Below, one piece after another: positions 23,165-31,559 of a stretch of 32,181 nt of DNA. Source of the stretch: Pseudomonadota bacterium (lineage in GTDB: Bacteria > Verrucomicrobiota > Verrucomicrobiia > Limisphaerales > SXTU01). The translations under genes and the position numbers were made by a program. A model generated the notes under the pieces. It worked only from the letters and a program-made list of their open reading frames with translations, had not been told where the DNA came from and searched no databases. Location: assembly GCA_009924135.1 (NCBI GenBank), contig RFSE01000053.1, forward strand, positions 1-32,181, read 5' to 3'. Positions within the stretch are counted from its first letter, which is position 1, and every line of letters starts with the position of its first letter.

Positions 23165-26100
23165 ATGAGCACGACTCGGACAGTTGGTGAAGTCCGCAGC
23201 GGAAACACCGCCGCGCGCTGGGTGCTGGCCTTGCTGCTGGGGGCGTGCGTGCCGCTTGCCGCCCTCGCCCAGACCACGGTCACCACCCTTGGCGGCGGAC
23301 CAAACCAGCAGAATCCCAATTCCAACGGGTTCGTGGATGGTGACACGCTCCAAACGGCTCAATTTGATACGCCTGGCGGGCTGGTTTTTGATCTCTCGGG
23401 GCGTTTCCTTTTCCTCGCCGACACGGCCAACGGAGCCGTCCGGCGACTCGACATCACCGGCAACCGGACGATCACCTACCAAAGCGGGCTGAGCATTCCG
23501 GTGGATGTGGCGGTGGACGCCAATACGAATCTTTACGTCCTCACTCAGGGGGATGGGCGCATTCGTCAATACGACCAGTTCGGCCAGCTCATCGCGACCA
23601 ACAATACCAGCCTGCTCACCACCCCCACCGCGCTGGCGTACGACGGGTCGGCGAACCTCTACGTGGTGGAGCTTGGGGGCGCGCTCAAACGGGTGGCGCT
23701 TTCCAATGGCACGGTCACCGCCATTCTGCCGGCGGGCACTTTCAATGCGCCGCGCGGCGTGGAAGTGCTCGATTCGGGCAGCATCGCAGTAAGTGATACC
23801 GGCAACCATGCCATCCGGCTCGTCAGCCCGACCACGTTTGCGGTCACGTTGTTGTCCGGCTCCATTGGGCTGTCGGGCACCAATGTTGGAACTTCGGTGC
23901 AAACCCGGTTCAGTTCCCCAAACCATCTGGCCAAGGCGGGCGGCAACACCCTCGTCGTCGCGGACCAGGGCAATCACCGGGTGATGCTGGTCGCCACCAA
24001 CGGCTCTTCCAGCGTGCTGTATGGTATCAGCTCCAATTTATGGGTAAGCGTCCCGGGGCAGCCAGCCATCCGGCCGGGCTGGAACGATGGCACGGCCGAG
24101 TTTGCCGAGTCGCGCACCCCGGCCGGGGTGGTCGTGGACGGCAGTGGCAATGTGTTTGTCACCGAACAATATTATCACCTCATCCGGCGCGCTTCGGGTA
24201 CCGGGCTGACCGGGCCCAGCGGCGTTGGCACCGGCACCGGCACCACGCTCAACCCCCCTTCACTTTCCTTCAATCCCAACTCAGGGTATTTCCCGCTCGG
24301 AACCCGCATCACGGTCACCAGTTCGAGCACCAATGTGTTTTACACCACGGACGGCACGCAGCCGACCACCAACAGTCCGGCCGTGGCAATGGCCAACGGG
24401 ACGGGGACCATCGTGTGGAACAGTTCGACGAATGATCTGACCCGGCTGCAGGTGGCGGCCTTTGTCTTCAGCGGTAACAACAGCGCCACCACGAATGTGG
24501 TCGGCGTGGCGGCCACCGCCACCACCATCGGGGTGCCAGCGGGGCTGAACACCGACATTATCGGCGGCGTGGGGGCACGCGTGGTGGTGCCCATCGTGCT
24601 CAATCTGCGCAGCAACGACACCCTGCGTTCCCTCCAATTCCGGATTGAAGTTTCCCCCAACGGGCTGGTGCCGCCTCCGATGGTGGGGGCCACCTTCGGG
24701 GCGTTGAGCATCGGAACGAATGATTTTGTCCGGGTGGCCACCGGCAGCACCGCCGCCACTTTCAGCACGCTGGCTTACACGGCGGGGACAACGCGTGGCT
24801 TAAGCATTTCATTTTTGGGCACCAACGCCAACCTGTCCGTCAGCCAGTTCGGCGTCGTTGCCATGGTGGTCATCCCCATACCTGCAACTGCGCTTCCCGG
24901 GGCCACCTACAACATCGAAATACTACAGCCCTCGGGCACTTCCGATGCCGGCCAGACCAGCGTGGCTATTGCGTCCGCTGGCACACGCGTCCTCCGGGTC
25001 GGCAATCTGACCTATCTGGTGGGCGATACTTCGCCAGGCGGCTGGTATAACGCAGGTGATTTTGGTAATGGCAATCTGGACAATGCCGATGTCAACAACG
25101 CGTTCGCCGCCGCCTCGGGGCTGCGTTTGCCTTATGCTTTCAGCGATGCGTTTGATGCCATGGATGCGTTTCCCGAGGACACGGCGGGCACGGTGGGTGG
25201 CGACGGGCAAATTCGTTTTCTGGACTGGCAGATCATTCTGCTGCGTTCCTTGCGGCTCAACGCCAACCCGGCCTTGGGCATCAGCACCACGAACTGGTCC
25301 CGTAGCTGGGCCGGGGGCGTACGGACGACTGGGATGACCAATTTGACCCCGGCGGCGGTGCGGCCAGCAGCGGTGGCTCCACCGGGACTGGTGTGGAACC
25401 GGCAGGCGGCCATCGGCGCGTTGCCGCTGGAGAACGTCCAGCCCGGCGCGACGGCATTGGTGCCGGTATTTGTGCGGGTGGCCCCCGGGGCGATGGTGGC
25501 GGGACTGCAATTCCGGGCGCTGGTGACGCCTTCGGCCGGCGCGCCCGCCTTGGCGCAGCCGCCCCAGTTCTTCTCGCTCAACAACCTGCTCAATCCCAGC
25601 CTCGTCAGCGGATTGAGCAACGCGGTGGCAGCCGGGTGGAATGTGGGGCAGTTGGCGCTCCCGGCACTGAGCAGCAACCTGCTGGGGTTTGTCCAGTTCA
25701 CCGTGCCACTGACGGCGACCGCAGGCTCGAGCTACACGGTGAGCTTCGCCAACGCGGACGGCTCGCCCAACCTGTTCACGCAATACGACTTCGAGTCGCG
25801 GGGCGCTACGGTGTGGGTGCAGCGGGCGGCGGCGGCCCCGCCTTCACTGATCTCGGACGAGTGGAAGATCGCATTCTTTGGCAGCACGACCGACCCCCGG
25901 GCAGATGATCTGGCGGACCCGGACGGGGACGGCGTGCCCAACGTGCTGGAGTATTTTGCGGGGACGGACCCGATGAATCCCAATTCGCGGGTGGAGGTGA
26001 AATCAGGCGGCTGGCGCAACGCAGGTCAGTCGTTGTCACTCCAGCTCTTGAGCGCACCCAGCAAGTACTATGTGCTCGAAGGCAGTCCGAGCGTGACCAA

Positions 26101-26212
26101 CCCGGTGTGGGCACCGGTGGCGACGAACCTGGGGGACGGAACCGTTCAGGAGTTCATCCAAGCGGTGACTCCGGGCGGTCCCCGCTACTATCGTCTCCGC
26201 GTCGTTCCTTGA
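23165..26212 (+). CDS. Secreted NHL-propeller / cohesin-dockerin-like multidomain protein 1
   Basis: A 1015-residue exported protein. The signal peptide ends near LAALAQ36, which selects ATG 23165. Order: NHL-type beta-propeller (about 37-340, blades with VAVDANTNLYV, VSDTGNHAIR, VADQGNHRVM); a chitobiase/Fn3-like piece with VFYTTDGTQPTTNS (391-404); a cohesin-like beta-sandwich (about 460-610); a dockerin-like Ca-binding segment (about 615-700, YLVGDTSPGGWYNAGDFG then GDGQIRFLDWQIILL); a second cohesin-like domain (about 745-885); and a DPDGDGVPNVLEYFAGTDP module near 918-936. The end is YYRLRVVP. It begins 23 bases after the secretin stop, so it probably belongs to the same operon. It is likely surface-bound or released; function unknown. 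Confidence 0.8.
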   Translation: MSTTRTVGEVRSGNTAARWVLALLLGACVPLAALAQTTVTTLGGGPNQQNPNSNGFVDGDTLQTAQFDTPGGLVFDLSGRFLFLADTANGAVRRLDITGNRTITYQSGLSIPVDVAVDANTNLYVLTQGDGRIRQYDQFGQLIATNNTSLLTTPTALAYDGSANLYVVELGGALKRVALSNGTVTAILPAGTFNAPRGVEVLDSGSIAVSDTGNHAIRLVSPTTFAVTLLSGSIGLSGTNVGTSVQTRFSSPNHLAKAGGNTLVVADQGNHRVMLVATNGSSSVLYGISSNLWVSVPGQPAIRPGWNDGTAEFAESRTPAGVVVDGSGNVFVTEQYYHLIRRASGTGLTGPSGVGTGTGTTLNPPSLSFNPNSGYFPLGTRITVTSSSTNVFYTTDGTQPTTNSPAVAMANGTGTIVWNSSTNDLTRLQVAAFVFSGNNSATTNVVGVAATATTIGVPAGLNTDIIGGVGARVVVPIVLNLRSNDTLRSLQFRIEVSPNGLVPPPMVGATFGALSIGTNDFVRVATGSTAATFSTLAYTAGTTRGLSISFLGTNANLSVSQFGVVAMVVIPIPATALPGATYNIEILQPSGTSDAGQTSVAIASAGTRVLRVGNLTYLVGDTSPGGWYNAGDFGNGNLDNADVNNAFAAASGLRLPYAFSDAFDAMDAFPEDTAGTVGGDGQIRFLDWQIILLRSLRLNANPALGISTTNWSRSWAGGVRTTGMTNLTPAAVRPAAVAPPGLVWNRQAAIGALPLENVQPGATALVPVFVRVAPGAMVAGLQFRALVTPSAGAPALAQPPQFFSLNNLLNPSLVSGLSNAVAAGWNVGQLALPALSSNLLGFVQFTVPLTATAGSSYTVSFANADGSPNLFTQYDFESRGATVWVQRAAAAPPSLISDEWKIAFFGSTTDPRADDLADPDGDGVPNVLEYFAGTDPMNPNSRVEVKSGGWRNAGQSLSLQLLSAPSKYYVLEGSPSVTNPVWAPVATNLGDGTVQEFIQAVTPGGPRYYRLRVVP

Positions 26213-26251
26213 TTTGAGGATTGCATGAGAATTGCTCTTGTCTCCCGTGCT

Positions 26252-29200
26252 ATGAAACTCACCCGCCGATTGCTTCAGTTCTCAGCGGCTCTGGTCGCGG
26301 GTTGGGCCGTTGGGGTGGGGGCGCAGACGGTGGACATCGTCCTGACCAACGGACTGGTGGAACCGCATAGTGTGGCCGTGGATCCATCGGGGGTGCTCTA
26401 CATCACGGATCAGGGCGGCATTTCCTTCTTCGGCCAGGCCTCGGCCAACCGCATCATCCGGTTCGATCCCACCAGTTCGACGCTTACCACGCTGGCGGGT
26501 GACCCTGCCGGGAGCAATGGGACCAATGACAATGCCTTCCCCAATGCCGGATTTACCGCGCGCTTCTTCAACCCGGCGGGCATCATCACGGCCCGCGGCG
26601 GCCTGATCGTCGCCGATTCGGGAAACCATACCATCCGCTACGTCGGATTCAACGGCGTGGTCAGCAACCTGGCTGGCGCACCCACGATTGCGGGGTCCGC
26701 AGATGGCACCGGCTCGGCGGCGCGGTTCAACGCCCCGATCGGGCTGGCATTGGACGCTGCCGGGAACATCTATGTGGCGGACTCCAAGAACAACGCCATC
26801 CGGCGGATTGACCCCGCCAACGTCGTCACCACCTACGCCACCGGATTCAACCAGCCCAATGGGGTGGCCGTGGGCGATAACGGAGACATCTGGGTCGCTG
26901 ATACGCTGAACCACCAAATCAAGACCGTCCAGACCAACGGGGCCGTGATCGTTCGTGCCGGCACGGGCACCGCCGGCAGTGCGGACACCTATCCGGTGGC
27001 CGCCACGGCCCAGCTTTCCTCCCCGCGCGGGGTCGCTTGGATGGGCCCGGCCGGCCTGCTGATCACCGATTCCGGCAACCACACCGTCCGCCGCCTCTAC
27101 ACGAACAGCGCCATTGCCACTTACACGATGGAAACTTCCACGGGCGCGGCCGGCCAGCCGGGTTTTGTGAACGGCTCAACCAACGTCGCCCGGTTAAACT
27201 CTCCCATCGGGTTGGTGCCGGATATTTTTAACGGTGCCTACCTCTTTGCCGACCAGGGGAACAAGGCCATCCGCCGGATTCAACAAACCCCGGCCCTGCC
27301 CCCCATCAATAATCCCACCATTGGCTACGTGGAGTTGCGCACCGATCCGCAGACCGGCCAGAAGACGACTGCCCTCGTTGGGGTCACCTCGTCCGTGTTC
27401 AACAACGACATCGTCATTGCCATTCTGCCCGGCAGCAGCGGAGTGAACACCTTCTACAGCTATGGGAACACGCCCGCCAACGTGTTTGACACCACCAGCA
27501 TCCCGGCTCCCGGCGCGGGCACGGGCACTGCCCCGGCGTATGCCGACGGGGCCAGCACGCTCCCCGCCACCCTGATCACCCCCGTAGTCCCGGACCTGAC
27601 GATCAAATCCCAAAGCTCTGCGAACGGGCGCATTTCCAGCGGCGTGGTCAGCGCCCGTTTCCAGTTCCTCACGGCCAACCCGACCATTGGAGGCAACAAC
27701 GCCGCGTCCTTCACGGTCAACAACGCCACCCTCGGAGCGGCGATGTATTACACGCTGGACGGCACGGAGCCGACGAATGGTCCGCCCAGCCTCGGACCGG
27801 TTACTTCCGGCACCACGCTCTCGTTCAACCTGAACAACAGCAACCTCGTCTTTACCATCAAGGCGTTTAAAACCAGCTTCGCGCCCAGCTCCACCATCTC
27901 CAACATCTTTTCGCCCTCGAACTTCGTGGCCAACCGGATCACGTTTGGTTTCGATGGCGGCGAGGCCTCCAGCGCCTACATTGCCTCCGCTGGCCAGATT
28001 TATTATGCGCCCGTGACGCTCAGCTTGCTGCCCAGCACCCGGATGATGTCCCTTCAGTTTGCCCTCTCCGTCACCAACGGCACCGGCCCGGCCGTCTCCC
28101 CCGGAGCCGTGACCTTTGACTCCGGCCTGCGCGAACTGCTCCCCTCAGGCCTCCTGCGTCAGATTCCTCCGGCTGCGTTTGTCAGCTTCACGACCAACGT
28201 CATCGGGCTGACCACCAACGTCACGCAAAACTTCACCAACCTGGTCACCACCAATACGACGCAGAACCTGCTCTCCCTCGGCTGGCTCGAGCGCCAAGGG
28301 CGGACCAACCTCTTCGCCACCACCTCGCAGGACCTCATTAAATATTCCCAGGCGCACGATACCCTCTTCGACAGCGCCAACAACAAGGTGGTGGTCGGCG
28401 CGTTCGGCTTCCAAGTGCCCACCACTGCCACCAACGGGCAGACCTACAGCATCAGCCTGCACCGGCCTTCGGCCACGGCCGATGGCATCACGACCGATGT
28501 CTTCATCGACGCTCCGACCAACGGCAGCCTCACCGCCGCCAGCCCGGTCAACGCGGTGAAGACCATAACCATCGGTTCCGTGGCCTATCTCGTCGGCGAC
28601 GTGGCACCGTTCCGGTGGGTGAATGCCGGTGATTTTGGTGACACGAACCTGCTGGCCAATGATATCGCGCAAGTCTTCCAGACGGCGGTCTATGGCTTCA
28701 ACAGCCCGACCCCGGGCAGTGACTTTGCTGACGCGATGGACTCCTGCTGCGGATCCGTTGTCGCCGTACCGGGCACCTCCCTTTTCTTGCAGGGACCCAA
28801 TGTGGGCGGCGGTCTCGGCTCGGGCGACGACACCGTCATTAACAGCATCGGCTTCGGTGATGGCACGCTGGATGTGGCGGATGTGTTCGTAACCTTCCGC
28901 CGTTCGTTAGATGCCTCGCTTACCAACTTCTACCGCTTCCGCTCGAACGGTTTTCATTATGCGGTGGCGGGCTCCAACACATTCCGGGGCGTGATCGGGC
29001 AATCGCTGCGGCCCTCCGGCGGGAGCGCTCCCAGCCAGCCCGGCCTGGTCGCCCAGGCGCTTAATTCCCCCACCGATGATTCGGCGGTCACCTTCAGCGC
29101 CGGGGAACTGCTCGGAACGGCGAATCAGACGCTCAACATTCCGATTACTGCCCGGGTGTCCGGCTCCGTGCCCTTGCGCGTGCTGATGCTGAACCTCACC

Positions 29201-29890
29201 GTTGTTCCGCTTGAAGGTTCGCCGGTGCTCACCACACCGGTGCAATTCATTCCCGGCGGGGCACTGGGCACTCCAACGCTCACCCAGTCGCACGCAACGG
29301 GCAACTTCTCCGCCGCCTGGCTCAACAACACCATCGCCGGCCTCGTCGGAGATGTGACCGCCGGGACGCTGGTCGTGACGCTGCCGGCCGGGGCTGACGC
29401 CAACTCCGCCTACGCCGTGCGTTTCGATCATGCCTCGGCCTCGCCCACCGGCATCGGCTCGGTGCCGGCCCGCCGGGAAGCCGGCCTCATCACCACGCGC
29501 GCCCGGACTGCTTCTTCATGGGGGGATGGCATCCCGGATTCCTGGCGGCTCAAACACTTTGGCTCGCTGAACAACGTGCTCTCCGCCGCCACTGCCGATG
29601 CCGATGGTGACGGAGTCTCCAACCTCGCCGAGTTTCACGCGGGCACCGATCCCAACGACTCAGGCTCATCCTTGAAACTGCGCGTGCCCGGCCTGCTCTC
29701 CGGCGGGCCCCGGCTGCGCTGGCCCACCGCCGTGGGCAAGGCCTACGTGCTCGAAGCTGCCCAGGCCTTGGGCAGCACCAACTGGACGGTCATCGCCACC
29801 AATGTCCTGGGCGACGGGCGTGACATTGAGTTCCAAACCCCGCCGCCCACCGGCCCGCAGTTCTACCGGGTCCGGTTGGTGGAACCATGA
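26252..29890 (+). CDS. Secreted NHL-propeller / cohesin-dockerin-like multidomain protein 2
   Basis: A 1212-residue paralog of the preceding protein. The signal peptide MKLTRRLLQFSAALVAGWAV favours ATG 26252; ATG 26225 is in frame but adds nine residues before it. It has an NHL propeller (about 30-350, VADSGNHTIRYV, IYVADSKNNAIRRI), the chitobiase-like MYYTLDGTEPT near 498, a cohesin-like domain (about 565-770), a dockerin-like region (about 775-890, YLVGDVAPFRWVNAGDFGD and FGDGTLDVADVFVTF), a second cohesin-like domain, and DADGDGVSNLAEFHAGTDP near 1115. It ends FYRVRLVEP, close to the ending of protein 1. The gap to the previous stop is 39 bases, suggesting one transcript. Function unknown. 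Confidence 0.8.
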   Translation: MKLTRRLLQFSAALVAGWAVGVGAQTVDIVLTNGLVEPHSVAVDPSGVLYITDQGGISFFGQASANRIIRFDPTSSTLTTLAGDPAGSNGTNDNAFPNAGFTARFFNPAGIITARGGLIVADSGNHTIRYVGFNGVVSNLAGAPTIAGSADGTGSAARFNAPIGLALDAAGNIYVADSKNNAIRRIDPANVVTTYATGFNQPNGVAVGDNGDIWVADTLNHQIKTVQTNGAVIVRAGTGTAGSADTYPVAATAQLSSPRGVAWMGPAGLLITDSGNHTVRRLYTNSAIATYTMETSTGAAGQPGFVNGSTNVARLNSPIGLVPDIFNGAYLFADQGNKAIRRIQQTPALPPINNPTIGYVELRTDPQTGQKTTALVGVTSSVFNNDIVIAILPGSSGVNTFYSYGNTPANVFDTTSIPAPGAGTGTAPAYADGASTLPATLITPVVPDLTIKSQSSANGRISSGVVSARFQFLTANPTIGGNNAASFTVNNATLGAAMYYTLDGTEPTNGPPSLGPVTSGTTLSFNLNNSNLVFTIKAFKTSFAPSSTISNIFSPSNFVANRITFGFDGGEASSAYIASAGQIYYAPVTLSLLPSTRMMSLQFALSVTNGTGPAVSPGAVTFDSGLRELLPSGLLRQIPPAAFVSFTTNVIGLTTNVTQNFTNLVTTNTTQNLLSLGWLERQGRTNLFATTSQDLIKYSQAHDTLFDSANNKVVVGAFGFQVPTTATNGQTYSISLHRPSATADGITTDVFIDAPTNGSLTAASPVNAVKTITIGSVAYLVGDVAPFRWVNAGDFGDTNLLANDIAQVFQTAVYGFNSPTPGSDFADAMDSCCGSVVAVPGTSLFLQGPNVGGGLGSGDDTVINSIGFGDGTLDVADVFVTFRRSLDASLTNFYRFRSNGFHYAVAGSNTFRGVIGQSLRPSGGSAPSQPGLVAQALNSPTDDSAVTFSAGELLGTANQTLNIPITARVSGSVPLRVLMLNLTVVPLEGSPVLTTPVQFIPGGALGTPTLTQSHATGNFSAAWLNNTIAGLVGDVTAGTLVVTLPAGADANSAYAVRFDHASASPTGIGSVPARREAGLITTRARTASSWGDGIPDSWRLKHFGSLNNVLSAATADADGDGVSNLAEFHAGTDPNDSGSSLKLRVPGLLSGGPRLRWPTAVGKAYVLEAAQALGSTNWTVIATNVLGDGRDIEFQTPPPTGPQFYRVRLVEP

Positions 29891-29948
29891 ACCCATGAAC
29901 TGGGACCAGACTGGCCGTGAAGCCCGCCGTGTTCCATCCGCCTGACTC

Positions 29949-31559
29949 ATGAAGCGCTCCTGCCCCTTCCTTCTGCTGCTGGCCCTCGGCTGGCTGGCCG
30001 GGCAGACGAGTGCTTCCGCCCAGTCCACGATCACGAATTTCGCCGGTCTGGCGGGTAATGCCGGCAGTGTCAACGGCACCGCCACCGCCGCCCGCTTCAA
30101 CTCTCCGACCGCCGTGGCCGTGGATCAGTCCGGCAACGTTTATGTGGTCGAAAGTGTCAACAATACCCTCCGCGTGATCACGGCACTTGGGGATGTCACC
30201 ACCCTCGCCGGGACGACGGGCGTCTCCGGCAGCGCCGATGGCACTGGCAGCTCGGCGCGTTTCAAAACTCCGAGCGGCGTGGCTGTGGATACCACCGGCA
30301 ATGTCTATGTTGGCGACTACGGCAACCACACCATCCGCAAAGTCACTACTGGCGGGGTGGTCACCACCCTCGCCGGCACGCCAGGTGTGGCGGGCAGTGT
30401 GGACGGCACGGGAGCCGCCGCCCTGTTCAACGGCCCGGCCGGTCTGGCCGTGGATGCCTCGGGCAATGTGTACGTGGCGGATTCCTCGAACTGCACGATC
30501 CGCAAAATTACTCCGGCGGGGGTCGTCACCACGCTGGCCGGGAGTCCCGGTCTCGGCGGCAGCGCGGATGGATTGGGCAGCGCGGCAAGGTTTTTCCTGC
30601 CGTTTGGCGTGGCCGTGGATGCCAGCGGCACTGTCTATGTGGCCGATACTTATAATCAGACCATCCGCCGGGTGACGGCAGCGGGAAGCGTCACCACCTT
30701 TGCCGGCGCGGCTGCCTCGCCCGGCAGTGCGGATGGCCTGGGTACGGCGGCATATTTCCGCTCGCCCCGCAGCGTGGCGGTGGACTCGGCTGGCAGTCTT
30801 TACGTCGCCGATTTCGGCAACGAAATCATCCGCAAGATCAATCCCGCCGGCGTGGTCATCACGCTCGCTGGCACCGTGGGCAACAAGGGCAGCGCGGATG
30901 GCGACGGGTTGAGCGCCCAGTTTCGCGGGCCATCCGGCATCGCCGTGGATAGTGCCGGAAATATTTACATCGCCGACAGCGGAAACCACACCGTGCGACG
31001 GGGCCTGAAGCCGGACGCCCCGACCATCATCACGCAGCCGGTCGGGCAGACCATCGTGCCCAATGGGACCGTTTCGTTCGTCGTGCTGGCCGGCGGCGGC
31101 GGCACCCTCTACTACCAATGGCGCAAGAACGGCACCAACCTCGCGGGCGAAACCAGTGCGACGCTCACCCTTATCAACGCGTCCACCAACCAGGCCGGCG
31201 ACTTTTCCGTGGTCGTCTCCAACAACACGGCCAGCGTGGTCAGCCAGCCAGCGCATCTGGGCTTCTACACGAACTACACCAACACCGTGCTCGCCGGCCT
31301 GGTCCGTGAAGCCATCAACGGCGTTCCCTTGCCCAACGTCCGCGTCTCGGTTGCGGGCACCAACGTCACCACGCTGGGTGACGGCACCTTCTTCTTCAAT
31401 GCCGTCCCTGCCCTCCCCGTCACCCTCCTGGCCACGGCCACCGGTTACTCGCCGTTCTCGGACACCCTCAACCTGCAGGTCGGCATCACTAACCGCTACG
31501 AATTTGCCGTCTCCCCGCGCCTGTTGGACATCAACAGCTTCCGCATCGTCCTCAACTGA
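29949..31559 (+). CDS. Secreted NHL-propeller protein with YfaP-like domain, interrupted by in-frame TGA
   Basis: 536 codons up to TGA 31557-31559. Signal peptide to about SAQ25; a six-bladed NHL propeller (26-355); an Ig-like domain (about 357-436, YYQWRKNGTNLAGE); and a carboxypeptidase-regulatory-like domain (about 446-510, VPLPNVRVSVAG). Then SFRIVLN opens a YfaP/DUF2135-like domain and is cut by TGA where the family motif (R-V/I-V-L-x-W) expects Trp. The frame continues open afterwards (next entries). Neighbouring genes end with TGA, so this is not a changed code. It is either a nonsense mutation, a sequence error, or readthrough. It follows protein 2 by 58 bases and may be the same transcript. 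Role probably extracellular. Confidence 0.75.
   Translation: MKRSCPFLLLLALGWLAGQTSASAQSTITNFAGLAGNAGSVNGTATAARFNSPTAVAVDQSGNVYVVESVNNTLRVITALGDVTTLAGTTGVSGSADGTGSSARFKTPSGVAVDTTGNVYVGDYGNHTIRKVTTGGVVTTLAGTPGVAGSVDGTGAAALFNGPAGLAVDASGNVYVADSSNCTIRKITPAGVVTTLAGSPGLGGSADGLGSAARFFLPFGVAVDASGTVYVADTYNQTIRRVTAAGSVTTFAGAAASPGSADGLGTAAYFRSPRSVAVDSAGSLYVADFGNEIIRKINPAGVVITLAGTVGNKGSADGDGLSAQFRGPSGIAVDSAGNIYIADSGNHTVRRGLKPDAPTIITQPVGQTIVPNGTVSFVVLAGGGGTLYYQWRKNGTNLAGETSATLTLINASTNQAGDFSVVVSNNTASVVSQPAHLGFYTNYTNTVLAGLVREAINGVPLPNVRVSVAGTNVTTLGDGTFFFNAVPALPVTLLATATGYSPFSDTLNLQVGITNRYEFAVSPRLLDINSFRIVLN
30024..31014 (+). repeat. Six tandem NHL blades, about 165 bp each
   Basis: Six consecutive units of about 55 residues share the pattern SADG-G-AARF--P-GVAVD--GNVYVAD--N-TIRK-T--G-VTTLAG. 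Successive units are alike at DNA level as well, so the propeller probably grew by internal duplication. Unit 1 is the most diverged (VVESVNNTLRV). Confidence 0.8.

Noticed and set aside
31557..31559. Changed genetic code (TGA as Trp)
   Set aside because: Several confident genes in the window end with TGA at the expected place (thrH, both dus neighbours, holA, pilM) and Trp is written TGG throughout.
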